Assembly (NCBI GenBank): GCA_018266895.1
Contig: JAFDZQ010000004.1
Coordinates: 1-32,071 of the forward strand
Origin: Bacteroidota bacterium
Lineage (GTDB): Bacteria; Bacteroidota; Ignavibacteria; Tepidaquicellales; Tepidaquicellaceae
Direction: 5' to 3'
Length of the DNA: 32,071 nt
Positions 9,233 through 17,200 of the stretch are shown piece by piece. The notes below the pieces were generated by a model that was given only the letters and a program-made list of their open reading frames with translations, was not told the origin of the DNA and ran no database searches. Within the stretch, counting starts at the first letter, position 1. The number at the start of each line of letters is the position of its first letter. The position numbers were made by a program, and so were the translations under genes.

Positions 9233-10381
9233 TTGATCTCCAAACTTCCTGATATAGGAACGACAATATTTTCCGTAATGTCGGCTCTTGCAAATGAACA
9301 GAAAGCAATTAACCTTTCTCAGGGATTTCCGGATTTTCCCGTTGATCCCGTTCTGTCAGAGCTCATATACGAAGCTTCCAAAAAAGGTCATAATCAGTAT
9401 GCGCTTATGGCGGGTTCTTTGCCTCTTCGGGAAGGCATTTCAGCTCTTGTCAAAAAATTTTATCAGAAAGAAACTGATCCGGAAAAGGAAATCACTGTAA
9501 CATCAGGAGCTACCGAAGCTTTGTTTGCTGCAGTCAGCGCTGTCGTAAAACCCGGAGATGAAGTAATCATGTTTGATCCTTCTTATGATTCTTATGAACC
9601 GGCTGTATTGCTTAATCAGGGAGTTCCCGTACGCATCCCGCTGACTTTTCCCGGATACAGGATCGACTGGGAAAAGGTTCACTCTGCTTTGAATTCCAGG
9701 ACGCGGCTGTTAATAATAAATTCTCCGAATAATCCTTCAGGTTCGGTAGTTTCTGAAGCAGACATTTCGAATCTTAAGTCAATTGTAAAAAGTAATGATG
9801 TTTTCATTCTCAGTGACGAAGTGTATGAACATATTATTTTCGACGGAAAGGTTCACAGGTCAATGCTGATGCATGATGAACTATTTAAAAGATCATTCAT
9901 TGTTTCTTCATTCGGAAAGACTTTTCACATTACTGGCTGGAAGGTCGGTTACTGCATAGCTCCGCCGGAATTAACTGATGAGCTGAGAAAGGTTCATCAG
10001 TTCCTCACATTCTCCACCTCAACGCCTTCACAGTTTGCACTCGCAGAATACATAAAGAATTTAAGCAGAATAGATGATCTGAAAAATTTCTATCAGTCAA
10101 AGAGGGATCTGTTTCTGCACCTGATCTCAGGAACGGGATTTAAACCACTCGGCTGCGAAGGTACATATTTTCTGCTGATGGATTATTCGGCATTGTCAGA
10201 TGAGAATGACTTTGATTTCGCTGTGCGGCTGACAAAGGAATGCAGGGTAGCATCAATTCCCGTCTCTGTTTTTTATAAAGACAGGACTGACAATAAAGTC
10301 CTGCGTTTTTGTTTTGCAAAGGAAGACAAGACTCTTGAGGAAGCCGCCGGTAGACTGAAGAAGTTTAAAAAATCAGATTGA
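9233..10381 (+). CDS. PLP-dependent aminotransferase, methionine/kynurenine type
   Basis: 382-residue class I/II aminotransferase. The N-terminus (LPDIGTTIFSVMSALAN and AINLSQGFPDF) matches the YbdL / kynurenine aminotransferase branch, which uses methionine, kynurenine or other aromatic amino acids with 2-oxo acids. Visible residues are NSPNNPSG (163-170), D195-E-V-Y198 contacting PLP, Schiff-base K229 (SFGKTFHITGWK) and the substrate-carboxylate Arg in LRFCFAKED near the C-terminus. The start is TTG at 9233: an in-frame TGA lies immediately upstream (9230-9232) and the first ATG (codon 16) would cut off conserved residues. It is the last gene of the rpiA run and converges on the DinB-like gene with a 16-base gap. 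A kynurenine role is tempting given ACMSD and 3-HAO 1.5-4 kb away, but they are on the other strand and not co-transcribed. Confidence 0.88.
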   Translation: MISKLPDIGTTIFSVMSALANEQKAINLSQGFPDFPVDPVLSELIYEASKKGHNQYALMAGSLPLREGISALVKKFYQKETDPEKEITVTSGATEALFAAVSAVVKPGDEVIMFDPSYDSYEPAVLLNQGVPVRIPLTFPGYRIDWEKVHSALNSRTRLLIINSPNNPSGSVVSEADISNLKSIVKSNDVFILSDEVYEHIIFDGKVHRSMLMHDELFKRSFIVSSFGKTFHITGWKVGYCIAPPELTDELRKVHQFLTFSTSTPSQFALAEYIKNLSRIDDLKNFYQSKRDLFLHLISGTGFKPLGCEGTYFLLMDYSALSDENDFDFAVRLTKECRVASIPVSVFYKDRTDNKVLRFCFAKEDKTLEEAAGRLKKFKKSD

Positions 10382-10397
10382 CAAAAAAGATAATTTT

Positions 10398-10946
10398 TCA
10401 CCAGTCTCCTGCATATCTTAACATATCTTTTCCCGGACCGGATTCCAGAAGCTGATATTTTAGTTTCAGTATTTGCCTTATGTGCAGAAAGTCGTGAGCA
10501 AGCCAGTTGCACAGCATCTGATAGGCAGTAAACTCTCCGAGTTTCGGATGAACAGCTTTAACGTTCCAGTCGTTGATATTCAGACTGTTAAGCCAGTCAA
10601 CGGATTTCTTTCTTTCATCAAGAAATTTATTCAGCGTTCCGGAAAAATCTTTTTCCATGTAATTTCTTGAAAGCACCCAGCCCTGCGGATCAATGGGTTC
10701 CCAGTTATGATCTCCGTTCAGAATTTTCGAAAGTCTCGGTTTAAAATCTTCTTTTTCCTCATCATAAAGATGACAGACAATTTCCAGCAGACACCATTTA
10801 TTTTCGGCGGGTTTCCGGGTTTGCTCACCGGCAGAAGAATTAATCAGAAGATCTTGAAAAACTTTAGAATCTGATTCAAGCTGAAGTATGATTGATCTGA
10901 TTTCCATTTTAAATGAATTAAGAATTGTTATTAATTTTACATTCAA
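10398..10946 (-). CDS. DinB-like (DUF664-type) four-helix protein
   Basis: 182-residue soluble protein of the DinB/YfiT-like putative metal-dependent superfamily. The metal triad is visible as H59 (CHLYDEE), H151 and H155 (WLAHDFLHIRQI). Family members include bacillithiol/mycothiol transferases and many DNA-damage-induced proteins of unknown activity; the exact function here is unknown. The first 13 residues look unlike the domain, and M14 (MEIRSII, at 10907) is an alternative start. The gene is isolated on the minus strand, tail to tail with the aminotransferase. Confidence 0.82.
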   Translation of the reverse strand: MNVKLITILNSFKMEIRSIILQLESDSKVFQDLLINSSAGEQTRKPAENKWCLLEIVCHLYDEEKEDFKPRLSKILNGDHNWEPIDPQGWVLSRNYMEKDFSGTLNKFLDERKKSVDWLNSLNINDWNVKAVHPKLGEFTAYQMLCNWLAHDFLHIRQILKLKYQLLESGPGKDMLRYAGDW

Positions 10947-11083
10947 GCTGGCGTAAATTATCGAAGCAATTCTGATAACTCCGGAGATTTAATTGTTCCT
11001 GCAGAAACTTTCCCGTATTTCTTAATAAAAAGTTTATAAAAAATTTAAGTTCGCTTTGTCTCTGAAGAACTCTTAAATCTTTC

Positions 11084-11200
11084 TCAAGTATAAATTAAAG
11101 ATTTCATCTTCATAAGATTAATGAATCCGCCTTCGCCTTCGAGCTTAGCGCCGATGAAGACATTATTCAGAGTATCGTAGAATTTTTTTTCTTTGGACAT
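11084..11200 (-). pseudogene. Truncated 38-codon N-terminal gene fragment
   Basis: An ATG at 11198-11200 opens a 38-codon frame that begins MSKEKKFYDTLNNVFIGAKL and continues EGEGGFINLMKMKS before ending in SLIYT and TGA (11084-11086). It is protein-like: mixed charge, a Gly-rich VFIGAKxEGEGGF turn, and a third-position pattern like its neighbours. From memory it resembles the N-terminus of much larger restriction/methylase- or helicase-like proteins, with low certainty. The frame simply stops where such proteins would continue, so it is most likely the stub of a deleted gene; a genuine small protein is the alternative. The rest of the 10947-11289 spacer holds nothing recognisable. Confidence 0.4.
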
Positions 11201-11289
11201 TTATTTCTAGGTTGAAGAAAGATTCAGTTAAAATTTGTGTTTAAAGTAATGAAATTATTTTTTAGTTTAAGTTGGAAAATAAATAACAA

Positions 11290-11532
11290 ATGGAAACAAT
11301 AAAATTAAAAACAAACTTACATTCGCTAATTGACAAAATTGAAGATACCGAACTTCTTGTGCAATTGAATAAGATATTAAACAATTGCATAAGCAAAGAA
11401 AAAGTGAGCTGGGATTCATTGAGCAAAGAAGAAAAAAAATCTATTGAAGAAGGTCTGAAGCAACTTGAAAATGGTGAAGGTGTTGATTTTGAAGAGGTTA
11501 ATAAGAGTTTTGATGAATGGTTAAAAGGGTAA
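11290..11532 (+). CDS. Antitoxin of a RelE/ParE-type toxin-antitoxin pair
   Basis: 80-residue acidic, helical protein with a C-terminal EEVNKSFDEWL tail that resembles the toxin-binding tails of small antitoxins; N-terminal DNA binding cannot be confirmed by eye. It precedes a RelE/ParE-like toxin and the two frames overlap by 16 bases (11517-11532), the usual arrangement in which the antitoxin is translated first. The pair probably autoregulates from a promoter in the 11201-11289 spacer. The family of the antitoxin is not recognised precisely; the call rests mainly on size, charge and context. Confidence 0.75.
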   Translation: METIKLKTNLHSLIDKIEDTELLVQLNKILNNCISKEKVSWDSLSKEEKKSIEEGLKQLENGEGVDFEEVNKSFDEWLKG

Positions 11533-11819
11533 TTTTCTCTCCGAGAGCGATTGAAAATACAAAACAGGTTATACTTTTTCTTAAAAGAGAATGGTCTGAT
11601 AACAGCGCTAAAAAATTTATTAATATATTAAGAGAAAAAATTTCTAACATTAAAGAATATCCAAATTCTTATAATTCATTGGATGGTCGGGAAGACATAA
11701 AAAGATGTGTAATTACAAAACAAATAACTTTATATTATAAAGTTGGAAAAAATAAAATAGATGTAGTAACCTTGTATGATTCACGACAAAATCCTGATAA
11801 ATTAAAAAAAATTATTTGA
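11517..11819 (+). CDS. RelE/ParE family toxin
   Basis: 100-residue basic protein with the RelE/ParE fold pattern: N-terminal strand VIFSPRAIENTKQVILFLK, helical pair, KEYPNSY loop, and the terminal strands TLYYKVGKNKIDVVTLYDSR followed by QNPDKL (86-95), the typical family C-terminus with R90. Family members inhibit gyrase (ParE) or cleave mRNA on the ribosome (RelE); which applies here is not clear. Its 3' end runs 18 bases into the convergent ACMSD gene, so the two genes share their last codons on opposite strands. The pair is AT-richer than the flanking metabolic genes, consistent with recent acquisition. Confidence 0.88.
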   Translation: MVKRVIFSPRAIENTKQVILFLKREWSDNSAKKFINILREKISNIKEYPNSYNSLDGREDIKRCVITKQITLYYKVGKNKIDVVTLYDSRQNPDKLKKII

Positions 11820-12851
11820 AACTTGTAATTTTAAATTCTCAATCCCAAGAAACTCAACAGCATTCTTCCACAACATTCTTTCCTTAGACTCGGCACTCAA
11901 AGAATTCATCGACTCAATTAACTGACCCGGATGATGTTCACCAAGCGGAAACGGATAATCAGAACCAAGTACAATTCTTTCATCACCCACAAGATCAGTT
12001 AAGTACTTCAAAGCCGTTTCATCATGTACAAGCGAGTCAAGATAGAATTTTCCGAGATAGTCTCTTGGATTCACTTTATTGTCTATGGCGACTAAGTCAG
12101 GTCTGACATTAAATCCGTGTTCGATCCTTCCGATGGTAAAAGGAAAAGATCCTCCGCCATGAGAGAAGCAGACTTTTAATTTTTTAAATTTTTCAAAAAC
12201 TCCGCCGAATATCATTGAACAAATGGCGAGAGAAGTTTCGGCAGGCATTCCTACAAGCCAAGGAAGCCAGTATTTAGGCATCTTCTCTTTACCCATCATA
12301 TCCCAGGGATGAACAAATACAGCAGCCCCTAATTCTTCGGCTGCTTCATATACCGGAAATAAATTTTCATTGTCGAGATTCCAGTCGTTTACATGTGAAC
12401 CGATCTCAATGCCCGGAAGTCTGAGATCTTTTATGCACCTTTCCATTTCCCTGACTGCAAGATCAGGTGCCTGCATCGGGATAGTTCCCAGACCGGTAAA
12501 CCTGTCAGGATATTTATCAACTACTGAAGCAATGTGATCGTTCAGGAATTTCGACAGGTCAAGTGTGTCTTGCGGCTTCGCCCAGTAGCTGAACATTACG
12601 GGAACAGTTGAAAGCACCTGCACATCCACATGAGTATGATCGCAGTCATTAATTCTTACATCCGGATCCCAGCAGTTATCCTGTATCTCCCGGAAAAATT
12701 TTCCGTCAATCATCATCTTTGCGCAGCAGGGCTTGCCTGCCTCGCCGTCAGGCGGAAGATGTTCAAGCTTTACAAATCCGCCATAGCCGTACTTTTCTTG
12801 CAGGTCAGGCCAGTTTTCGGGGAGGATGTGGGTGTGGATATCTATTTTCAT
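11802..12851 (-). CDS. 2-amino-3-carboxymuconate-6-semialdehyde decarboxylase (ACMSD)
   Basis: Decarboxylates the product of 3-hydroxyanthranilate ring cleavage to 2-aminomuconate semialdehyde, steering kynurenine catabolism away from quinolinate/NAD and towards complete oxidation. It is a 349-residue amidohydrolase-superfamily enzyme strikingly like animal ACMSD: MKIDIHTHILPENWPDL at the start, NCWDPDVRI, STVPVMFSYWAKP, MQAPDLAV, HPWDM, KYWLPWLVGMPAET, HGGGSFPFT and GSDYPFPLGE. Metal ligands H6, H8, H181, D298, catalytic H231 and R54 are present. It lies downstream of 3-HAO on the same strand, but an IVS-type gene with repeats now sits between them, and the repeat array begins 6 bases before its ATG, so no normal ribosome-binding site is visible. 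Its 3' end overlaps the toxin gene by 18 bases. Confidence 0.96.
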   Translation of the reverse strand: MKIDIHTHILPENWPDLQEKYGYGGFVKLEHLPPDGEAGKPCCAKMMIDGKFFREIQDNCWDPDVRINDCDHTHVDVQVLSTVPVMFSYWAKPQDTLDLSKFLNDHIASVVDKYPDRFTGLGTIPMQAPDLAVREMERCIKDLRLPGIEIGSHVNDWNLDNENLFPVYEAAEELGAAVFVHPWDMMGKEKMPKYWLPWLVGMPAETSLAICSMIFGGVFEKFKKLKVCFSHGGGSFPFTIGRIEHGFNVRPDLVAIDNKVNPRDYLGKFYLDSLVHDETALKYLTDLVGDERIVLGSDYPFPLGEHHPGQLIESMNSLSAESKERMLWKNAVEFLGIENLKLQVSNNFF

Positions 12852-12857
12852 ATGTCA

Positions 12858-12898
12858 GTTACAAGTTAAAAGTTACAAGTTACAAGTTACAAGTTACG
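12858..12898. repeat. GTTACAA heptamer tandem array (left arm)
   Basis: Nearly six tandem copies of GTTACAA: 12858-12864, a variant GTTAAAA at 12865-12871, three perfect copies 12872-12892, and a partial GTTACG. It overlaps the stop codon of the four-helix-bundle gene and lies a few bases before the ACMSD start. It is the reverse complement of the array at 13318-13345, so the two form an inverted pair around that gene. Confidence 0.95.
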
Positions 12899-13259
12899 TT
12901 TTATCTAAATTAATTTTAATAGTTTTTTGAATTTTACTTAAAATTTTTAATAATTCTTCGCAATCATTAAATAAAGATATAAACATATTGTTGTTAATGT
13001 ATCCGGTATCCTTTAAAATTCTTAACCAATATCTTGTTTCCCTTGCCTCTTTATAAGCAATAGATAATTTTGACAAAAAATCTCTTTTAGATTGTCCACC
13101 GGAAGCTTCCTCAACATTTGCACCAATTGATGTCCCGCATCTGAGTAATTGCTTAGCCAGAGTATACTCTTTATGTTCTTTATTTAAATACTGATACAAT
13201 TTAACAATTCTGACAGAAAAACTATAACTCTTCATTTGTATAATACTTTCACTTTTCAT
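12894..13259 (-). CDS. Four-helix-bundle protein (23S rRNA intervening-sequence type, S23 family)
   Basis: 121-residue all-helical protein of the family first found inside intervening sequences of 23S rRNA genes in Leptospira and common in Bacteroidota. The conserved core is plain: KQLLRCGTSIGANVEEA, GGQSKRDFLSKLSIAYKEA and RETRYWLRILKDTGYI. The biochemical role is unknown; a small homopentameric structure has been described for a relative. The start has a good Shine-Dalgarno AGGAG (13269-13273 on the plus strand as CTCCT). The stop TAA lies inside the left heptamer repeat. The gene with its inverted repeats fills the whole space between 3-HAO and ACMSD, which looks like an insertion into a two-gene operon. 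Confidence 0.93.
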   Translation of the reverse strand: MKSESIIQMKSYSFSVRIVKLYQYLNKEHKEYTLAKQLLRCGTSIGANVEEASGGQSKRDFLSKLSIAYKEARETRYWLRILKDTGYINNNMFISLFNDCEELLKILSKIQKTIKINLDKT

Positions 13260-13317
13260 ATTAATAATCTCCTATTATTTAAAACCAATCAAAAATTTTA
13301 TTCATCAAAACTAAAAC

Positions 13318-13345
13318 TTGTAACTTGTAACTTGAAACTCGTAAC
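13318..13345. repeat. TTGTAAC heptamer tandem array (right arm)
   Basis: Four tandem units: TTGTAAC at 13318-13324 and 13325-13331, TTGAAAC at 13332-13338 and TCGTAAC at 13339-13345. The last base coincides with the end of the 3-HAO stop codon. It is the inverted partner of the array at 12858-12898; in a transcript the two could pair to form a long stem with the four-helix-bundle gene in the loop. Confidence 0.95.
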
Positions 13346-13854
13346 TATTTAGTCGGCGGTTGCATTACCGTCCCGCACTTCTTACACGTTCTCTTACTTT
13401 CATCTCCCCAGAATTTTTCAAAGATCGGCGGGAGCTGTGTAACGATGTTTGTCAGCTTTACAAACTCTTCATAAAGCTTTTCGCCGCAGTTTTCGCAGTA
13501 CCACTGAAATCCGTCAAGTTCTTTTTCGTCTCTTTTTCTTTCGATTACAAGCCCTACTGTATTCGCGGGTCTTTGAGGAGAATGAGGAACATTCGGCGGA
13601 AGGTAAAACATTTCACCTTCTTTTATGTGAATGTCACGGGGTTTTCCGTCTTCGATTATCTTTACAGTAATATCACCTTCCACCTGATAAAAAAACTCAG
13701 CTCCGTCTTCATAATGATAATCTTTTCTCGAATTCGGACCTCCGACAACCATTACTATTAGATCTCCGTCAACCATGCACTTGTTTCCGACCGGCGGTTT
13801 TAAAAGATGACGGTTCTCTTCTATCCATTGTTTGAAATTAAACGACTGTAACAT
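13345..13854 (-). CDS. 3-hydroxyanthranilate 3,4-dioxygenase
   Basis: Fe(II)-dependent cupin enzyme that uses O2 to open 3-hydroxyanthranilate to 2-amino-3-carboxymuconate semialdehyde, the substrate of ACMSD encoded just downstream. At 169 residues it has the length of the bacterial enzyme. Iron ligands H47, E53 and H91 are visible (RKDYHYEDGAEFFYQ and VPHSPQRP), as are substrate-binding R43, R95 and E105. The C-terminal rubredoxin-like second iron site is complete: C120-x2-C123 and C157-x2-C160. A strong Shine-Dalgarno AAGGAGG (13861-13867 as CCTCCTT) precedes the ATG. The gene would be the first of the operon 3-HAO, IVS-type gene, ACMSD. The gene is called nbaC or haaO/HAAO in other organisms. 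Confidence 0.96.
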   Translation of the reverse strand: MLQSFNFKQWIEENRHLLKPPVGNKCMVDGDLIVMVVGGPNSRKDYHYEDGAEFFYQVEGDITVKIIEDGKPRDIHIKEGEMFYLPPNVPHSPQRPANTVGLVIERKRDEKELDGFQWYCENCGEKLYEEFVKLTNIVTQLPPIFEKFWGDESKRTCKKCGTVMQPPTK

Positions 13855-13860
13855 TGTTTT

Positions 13861-13867
13861 CCTCCTT
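13861..13867 (-). promoter_or_regulatory. Strong Shine-Dalgarno for 3-HAO
   Basis: AAGGAGG on the minus strand, 6 bases before the ATG. It is one of the few full anti-16S matches in a window where most genes have weak or no such site. Confidence 0.8.
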
Positions 13868-13981
13868 CATAAAGTTTTGGTTAACTTAGTACAGATATTC
13901 AAAAATGTCTATAAACTTATTTCTATACCGCTGTAAATATTTCAGCTATCAATATGACATTATTTTATTACTGATCTGCCT

Positions 13982-14168
13982 CGAGGTTTACCTCGCTGAA
14001 TGCGGGCAAGAGGGGCGGGAATCTAAAACCAAAATGCAAAGATTGTATTTCAGATTATATTCTCCTTATTATTTTTCAATTTAAAATTTACATATAGTTT
14101 GTTTGACATTCTTCACAATAATTGAAAATATTTACACAATTTTATGGATTCCCGCATTACGCGGGAAT
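13982..14168. repeat. Intergenic palindromes with shared GCGGGAATC arms
   Basis: This 410-base spacer between the divergent 3-HAO and flavoprotein genes holds no gene but carries GC-rich islands in AT-rich sequence. CGAGG-TTTA-CCTCG is at 13982-13995, GCGGGAATC at 14015-14023, and ATTCCCGC-ATTAC-GCGGGAAT at 14148-14168. The last is an 8-bp perfect stem of the type seen in dispersed REP-like intergenic repeats. GATTCCCGC at 14147-14155 is an exact inverted copy of 14015-14023. No T-run follows, so it is not an ordinary terminator. Confidence 0.6.
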
Positions 14169-14264
14169 GAAAGATATTAACTAAATCATACAACAAAAAA
14201 ACGTTTTGGACGAATGTAGTAAATACTTACAAATGGATTTAATAATAAATTCAAAAAAGGTAAA

Positions 14265-17200
14265 TTGGATAATTATTATCCCAAATCATTTATGAAAAGC
14301 AAAAATATTTTAAACCCTGAGTACGGATACTCTTTCAGGGATCTGTTTGACCCGCTTAAATTAAAATTACTTAAAGAAGATTTCTGCAGATATTTTGAGT
14401 CAAAGGATAAAGACAGTTATGATGAATTTACAAGATATGAATCTTCAAAAGGCGAGGGTTTTACGGGACTTCAGGTTTCAAATGTACTGATAAACTCTTC
14501 GGTTGTACTTTCTGATTTTCTTGTTAAATTATTCCGGCTTGAAGCTGAGCAGCAAAAGTTTTTTGATGAGATAGATTATGAAAAAGACATACTGACTTTC
14601 AAAAAGGACTTTGTGCAGAGAAGAGTTTTTAAGAAATTTAAAAAAGAAAACCTTGCGGCAATTGATTTTAATGAACTTGACAGGACTGTGCAAAAGATCA
14701 GGCAAGCTGCTTTTCCTGAGTATGATTTTGTGGCAGATGAAGAAAAATTTACTGCGCGGTTTATACTGGAGCTGACTGAACTTGAAAAAAATTATAAATG
14801 GTTTTATGAAGGAGATAAATTCGCTCCGGAAAACTTTGTCATTCCAGAAGAAATATTCAACAGAACTGAAGATATTTTATCAAAACTCAGAGCAGCAAAA
14901 ATCATAAAAGATGAAGACACAAAGGATGGGAAAGCTGATTTTCACATTCTTAAGCAGATCCTGCACATTATTGAAAAATGGATCTTTGCAAAAAAATTCA
15001 TGGATGAAAATGCAAAGAAATGGTCTTCATATTTTGATCCGGAGAAAATTGATTTCAGTAATCTTGTAAGGCACGATAATCCCGGAGGAAATATTCCCGG
15101 TATGATTACGGCTCCTTCCGGCAGACACAGAGCACGGACGGGTTTTAAGCTGACAGATCCGAGAATGGGCAAAAGGGAAGTACTCAATCACATTGATTAC
15201 TGTATGTACTGCCATGACAGGGAAAAGGATTCCTGCTCAAAAGGTCTCAATGACAGATTCGGAAGCAGAAAGAAAAATCCTCTCGGTGTCGTACTGGACG
15301 GCTGCCCGCTGAATGAAAAAATTTCCGAAATGCACTTTGTAAGGAAAAAAGGACTTCCTCTTGCAGCGCTGGCGCTTGTTGTTATTGACAATCCGAATGT
15401 TCCTGGAACAGGCCACCGTATCTGCAATGACTGCATGAAGAGCTGCATTTTTCAGACACAGGAACCCGTTAACATTCCGCAGGCGGAAACAAACATACTT
15501 ACGGATGTTTTTAAACTTCCTTACGGTTATGAGATTTATTCATTGCTGACAAGATGGAATCCGCTTAATATTAAAAGACAATATGAACTTCCTTTCAACG
15601 GAAAAAAAGTTATGGTGGTCGGAATGGGACCGGCCGGTTATACGCTGTCACATTATCTGCTGAATGAAGGCTTCGGTGTCGTGGGAATTGACGGGCTGAA
15701 GATAGAAAGAGTGCATGAAAAATATACGGGAGTAAAGAATGAAAAAGGTTTTGTAAAATTTCCGGAGCCGGTTAAATATTTTTATGAGGAAATTCAGGAA
15801 GATCTTGACAAAAGAGTGCTTCAGGGATTCGGCGGCGTGTCCGAATACGGAATTACTGTCAGGTGGGATAAAAACTTTCTAACGGCTATTTACATAAATA
15901 TTTCAAGAAGGGAAAATTTCAGATTATATGACGGCGTAAGATTCGGGGGTACAATTACGGTTGATGATGCATGGGATATGGGTTTTGATCATATTGCTAT
16001 GGCATCAGGCGCGGGAAAGCCGACAATAATCAGAATGAAAAATAATCTTATACGCGGAATCAGAAAGGCATCCGATTTTCTTATGGCTTTACAGCTTACA
16101 GGAGCTGCAAAGGAAAATAATCTGGCGAATCTTCAGCTCCGGCTTCCGGCAGTTGTAATCGGAGGAGGACTTACGGCTATTGATACTGCTACTGAGTCAC
16201 TTGCTTATTATCCGGTACAGGTTCTGAAAGCTCTGGATAAATATGAAAAGATTGCTTCCGAATCTGGGGAAGATGAATTCTGGAAAATGTATGATGAGGA
16301 AGAAAAGGAAATAATGAAAACTTTTATTGAACACGGAAAAGAAATAAGATCTGAAAATGAAACTGCAAAAAAGGAAAACAGAAAACCTGATCTGATCTCA
16401 TTGCTGAATAAATGGGGCGGAGTGACAATTGCTTACAGAAAGAGAATGACAGATTCGCCGGCATACAGACTTAACCACGAAGAGATAATTCACGGACTGG
16501 ATGAAGGGATTAAGTTTGCGGAAAAACTTTCTCCTGTTGAAGCTGTGAGAAATAAATACGGAGCAGTTGAAGAGATGATATTTGAAATTCAGGATCCTGT
16601 TACTGATCCAGAGTCCGGTAAAGACAGACTTGTAAACTCAGGAAGATTTATAACTTTGAGAGCTTCTTCTGTAATGGTTGCGGCAGGCACATCTCCCAAT
16701 ATAGTTTATGAAAAAGAATATCCCGGGACTTTCAGAGTGGATGAGACTAAATATTCATTCAAGCCTTATACGGTTTCAATTGATGAAAAAGGCCATTATC
16801 TGATGATACCTTCGGAGGATGGAGACGGTGCTTTCTTTACATCGTATCAGAAAAACGGAAAACTTATTTCTTACTACGGTGACAATCATCCGAAATACGC
16901 CGGTAATGTCGTGAAAGCAATGGCTTCGGCGAAAGACGGATATGAGAAAATCTCCGAAATCTTTTCAGGTGAGTTGAGAAATACTTATAATGATCCTGCA
17001 TCAATTGAATTAAGAAAAAATGAATTGAAGAAATTCATAAAAAACCTGGATAAGGAATTAATAGCTACGGTAGAAGATGTCATCAGACTGACTCCTACAA
17101 TAGTCGAAGTAATTGTAAAAGCTCCTCTTGCCGCAAAAAAATTCTGTCCGGGACAGTTTTACAGACTACAGAATTATGAGACCGCTGCAGAAAAGAAAAA

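Noticed and set aside
12858-13345. CRISPR array
   Set aside because: The 7-bp units have no spacers and the two arrays are inverted copies around a gene.
13360-13761. 133-codon plus-strand frame opposite 3-HAO
   Set aside because: The opposite strand encodes a complete enzyme with all metal ligands; this frame has no support.
9233-13854. One kynurenine operon including the aminotransferase
   Set aside because: The aminotransferase is on the opposite strand and ends the rpiA run; only 3-HAO and ACMSD share direction.
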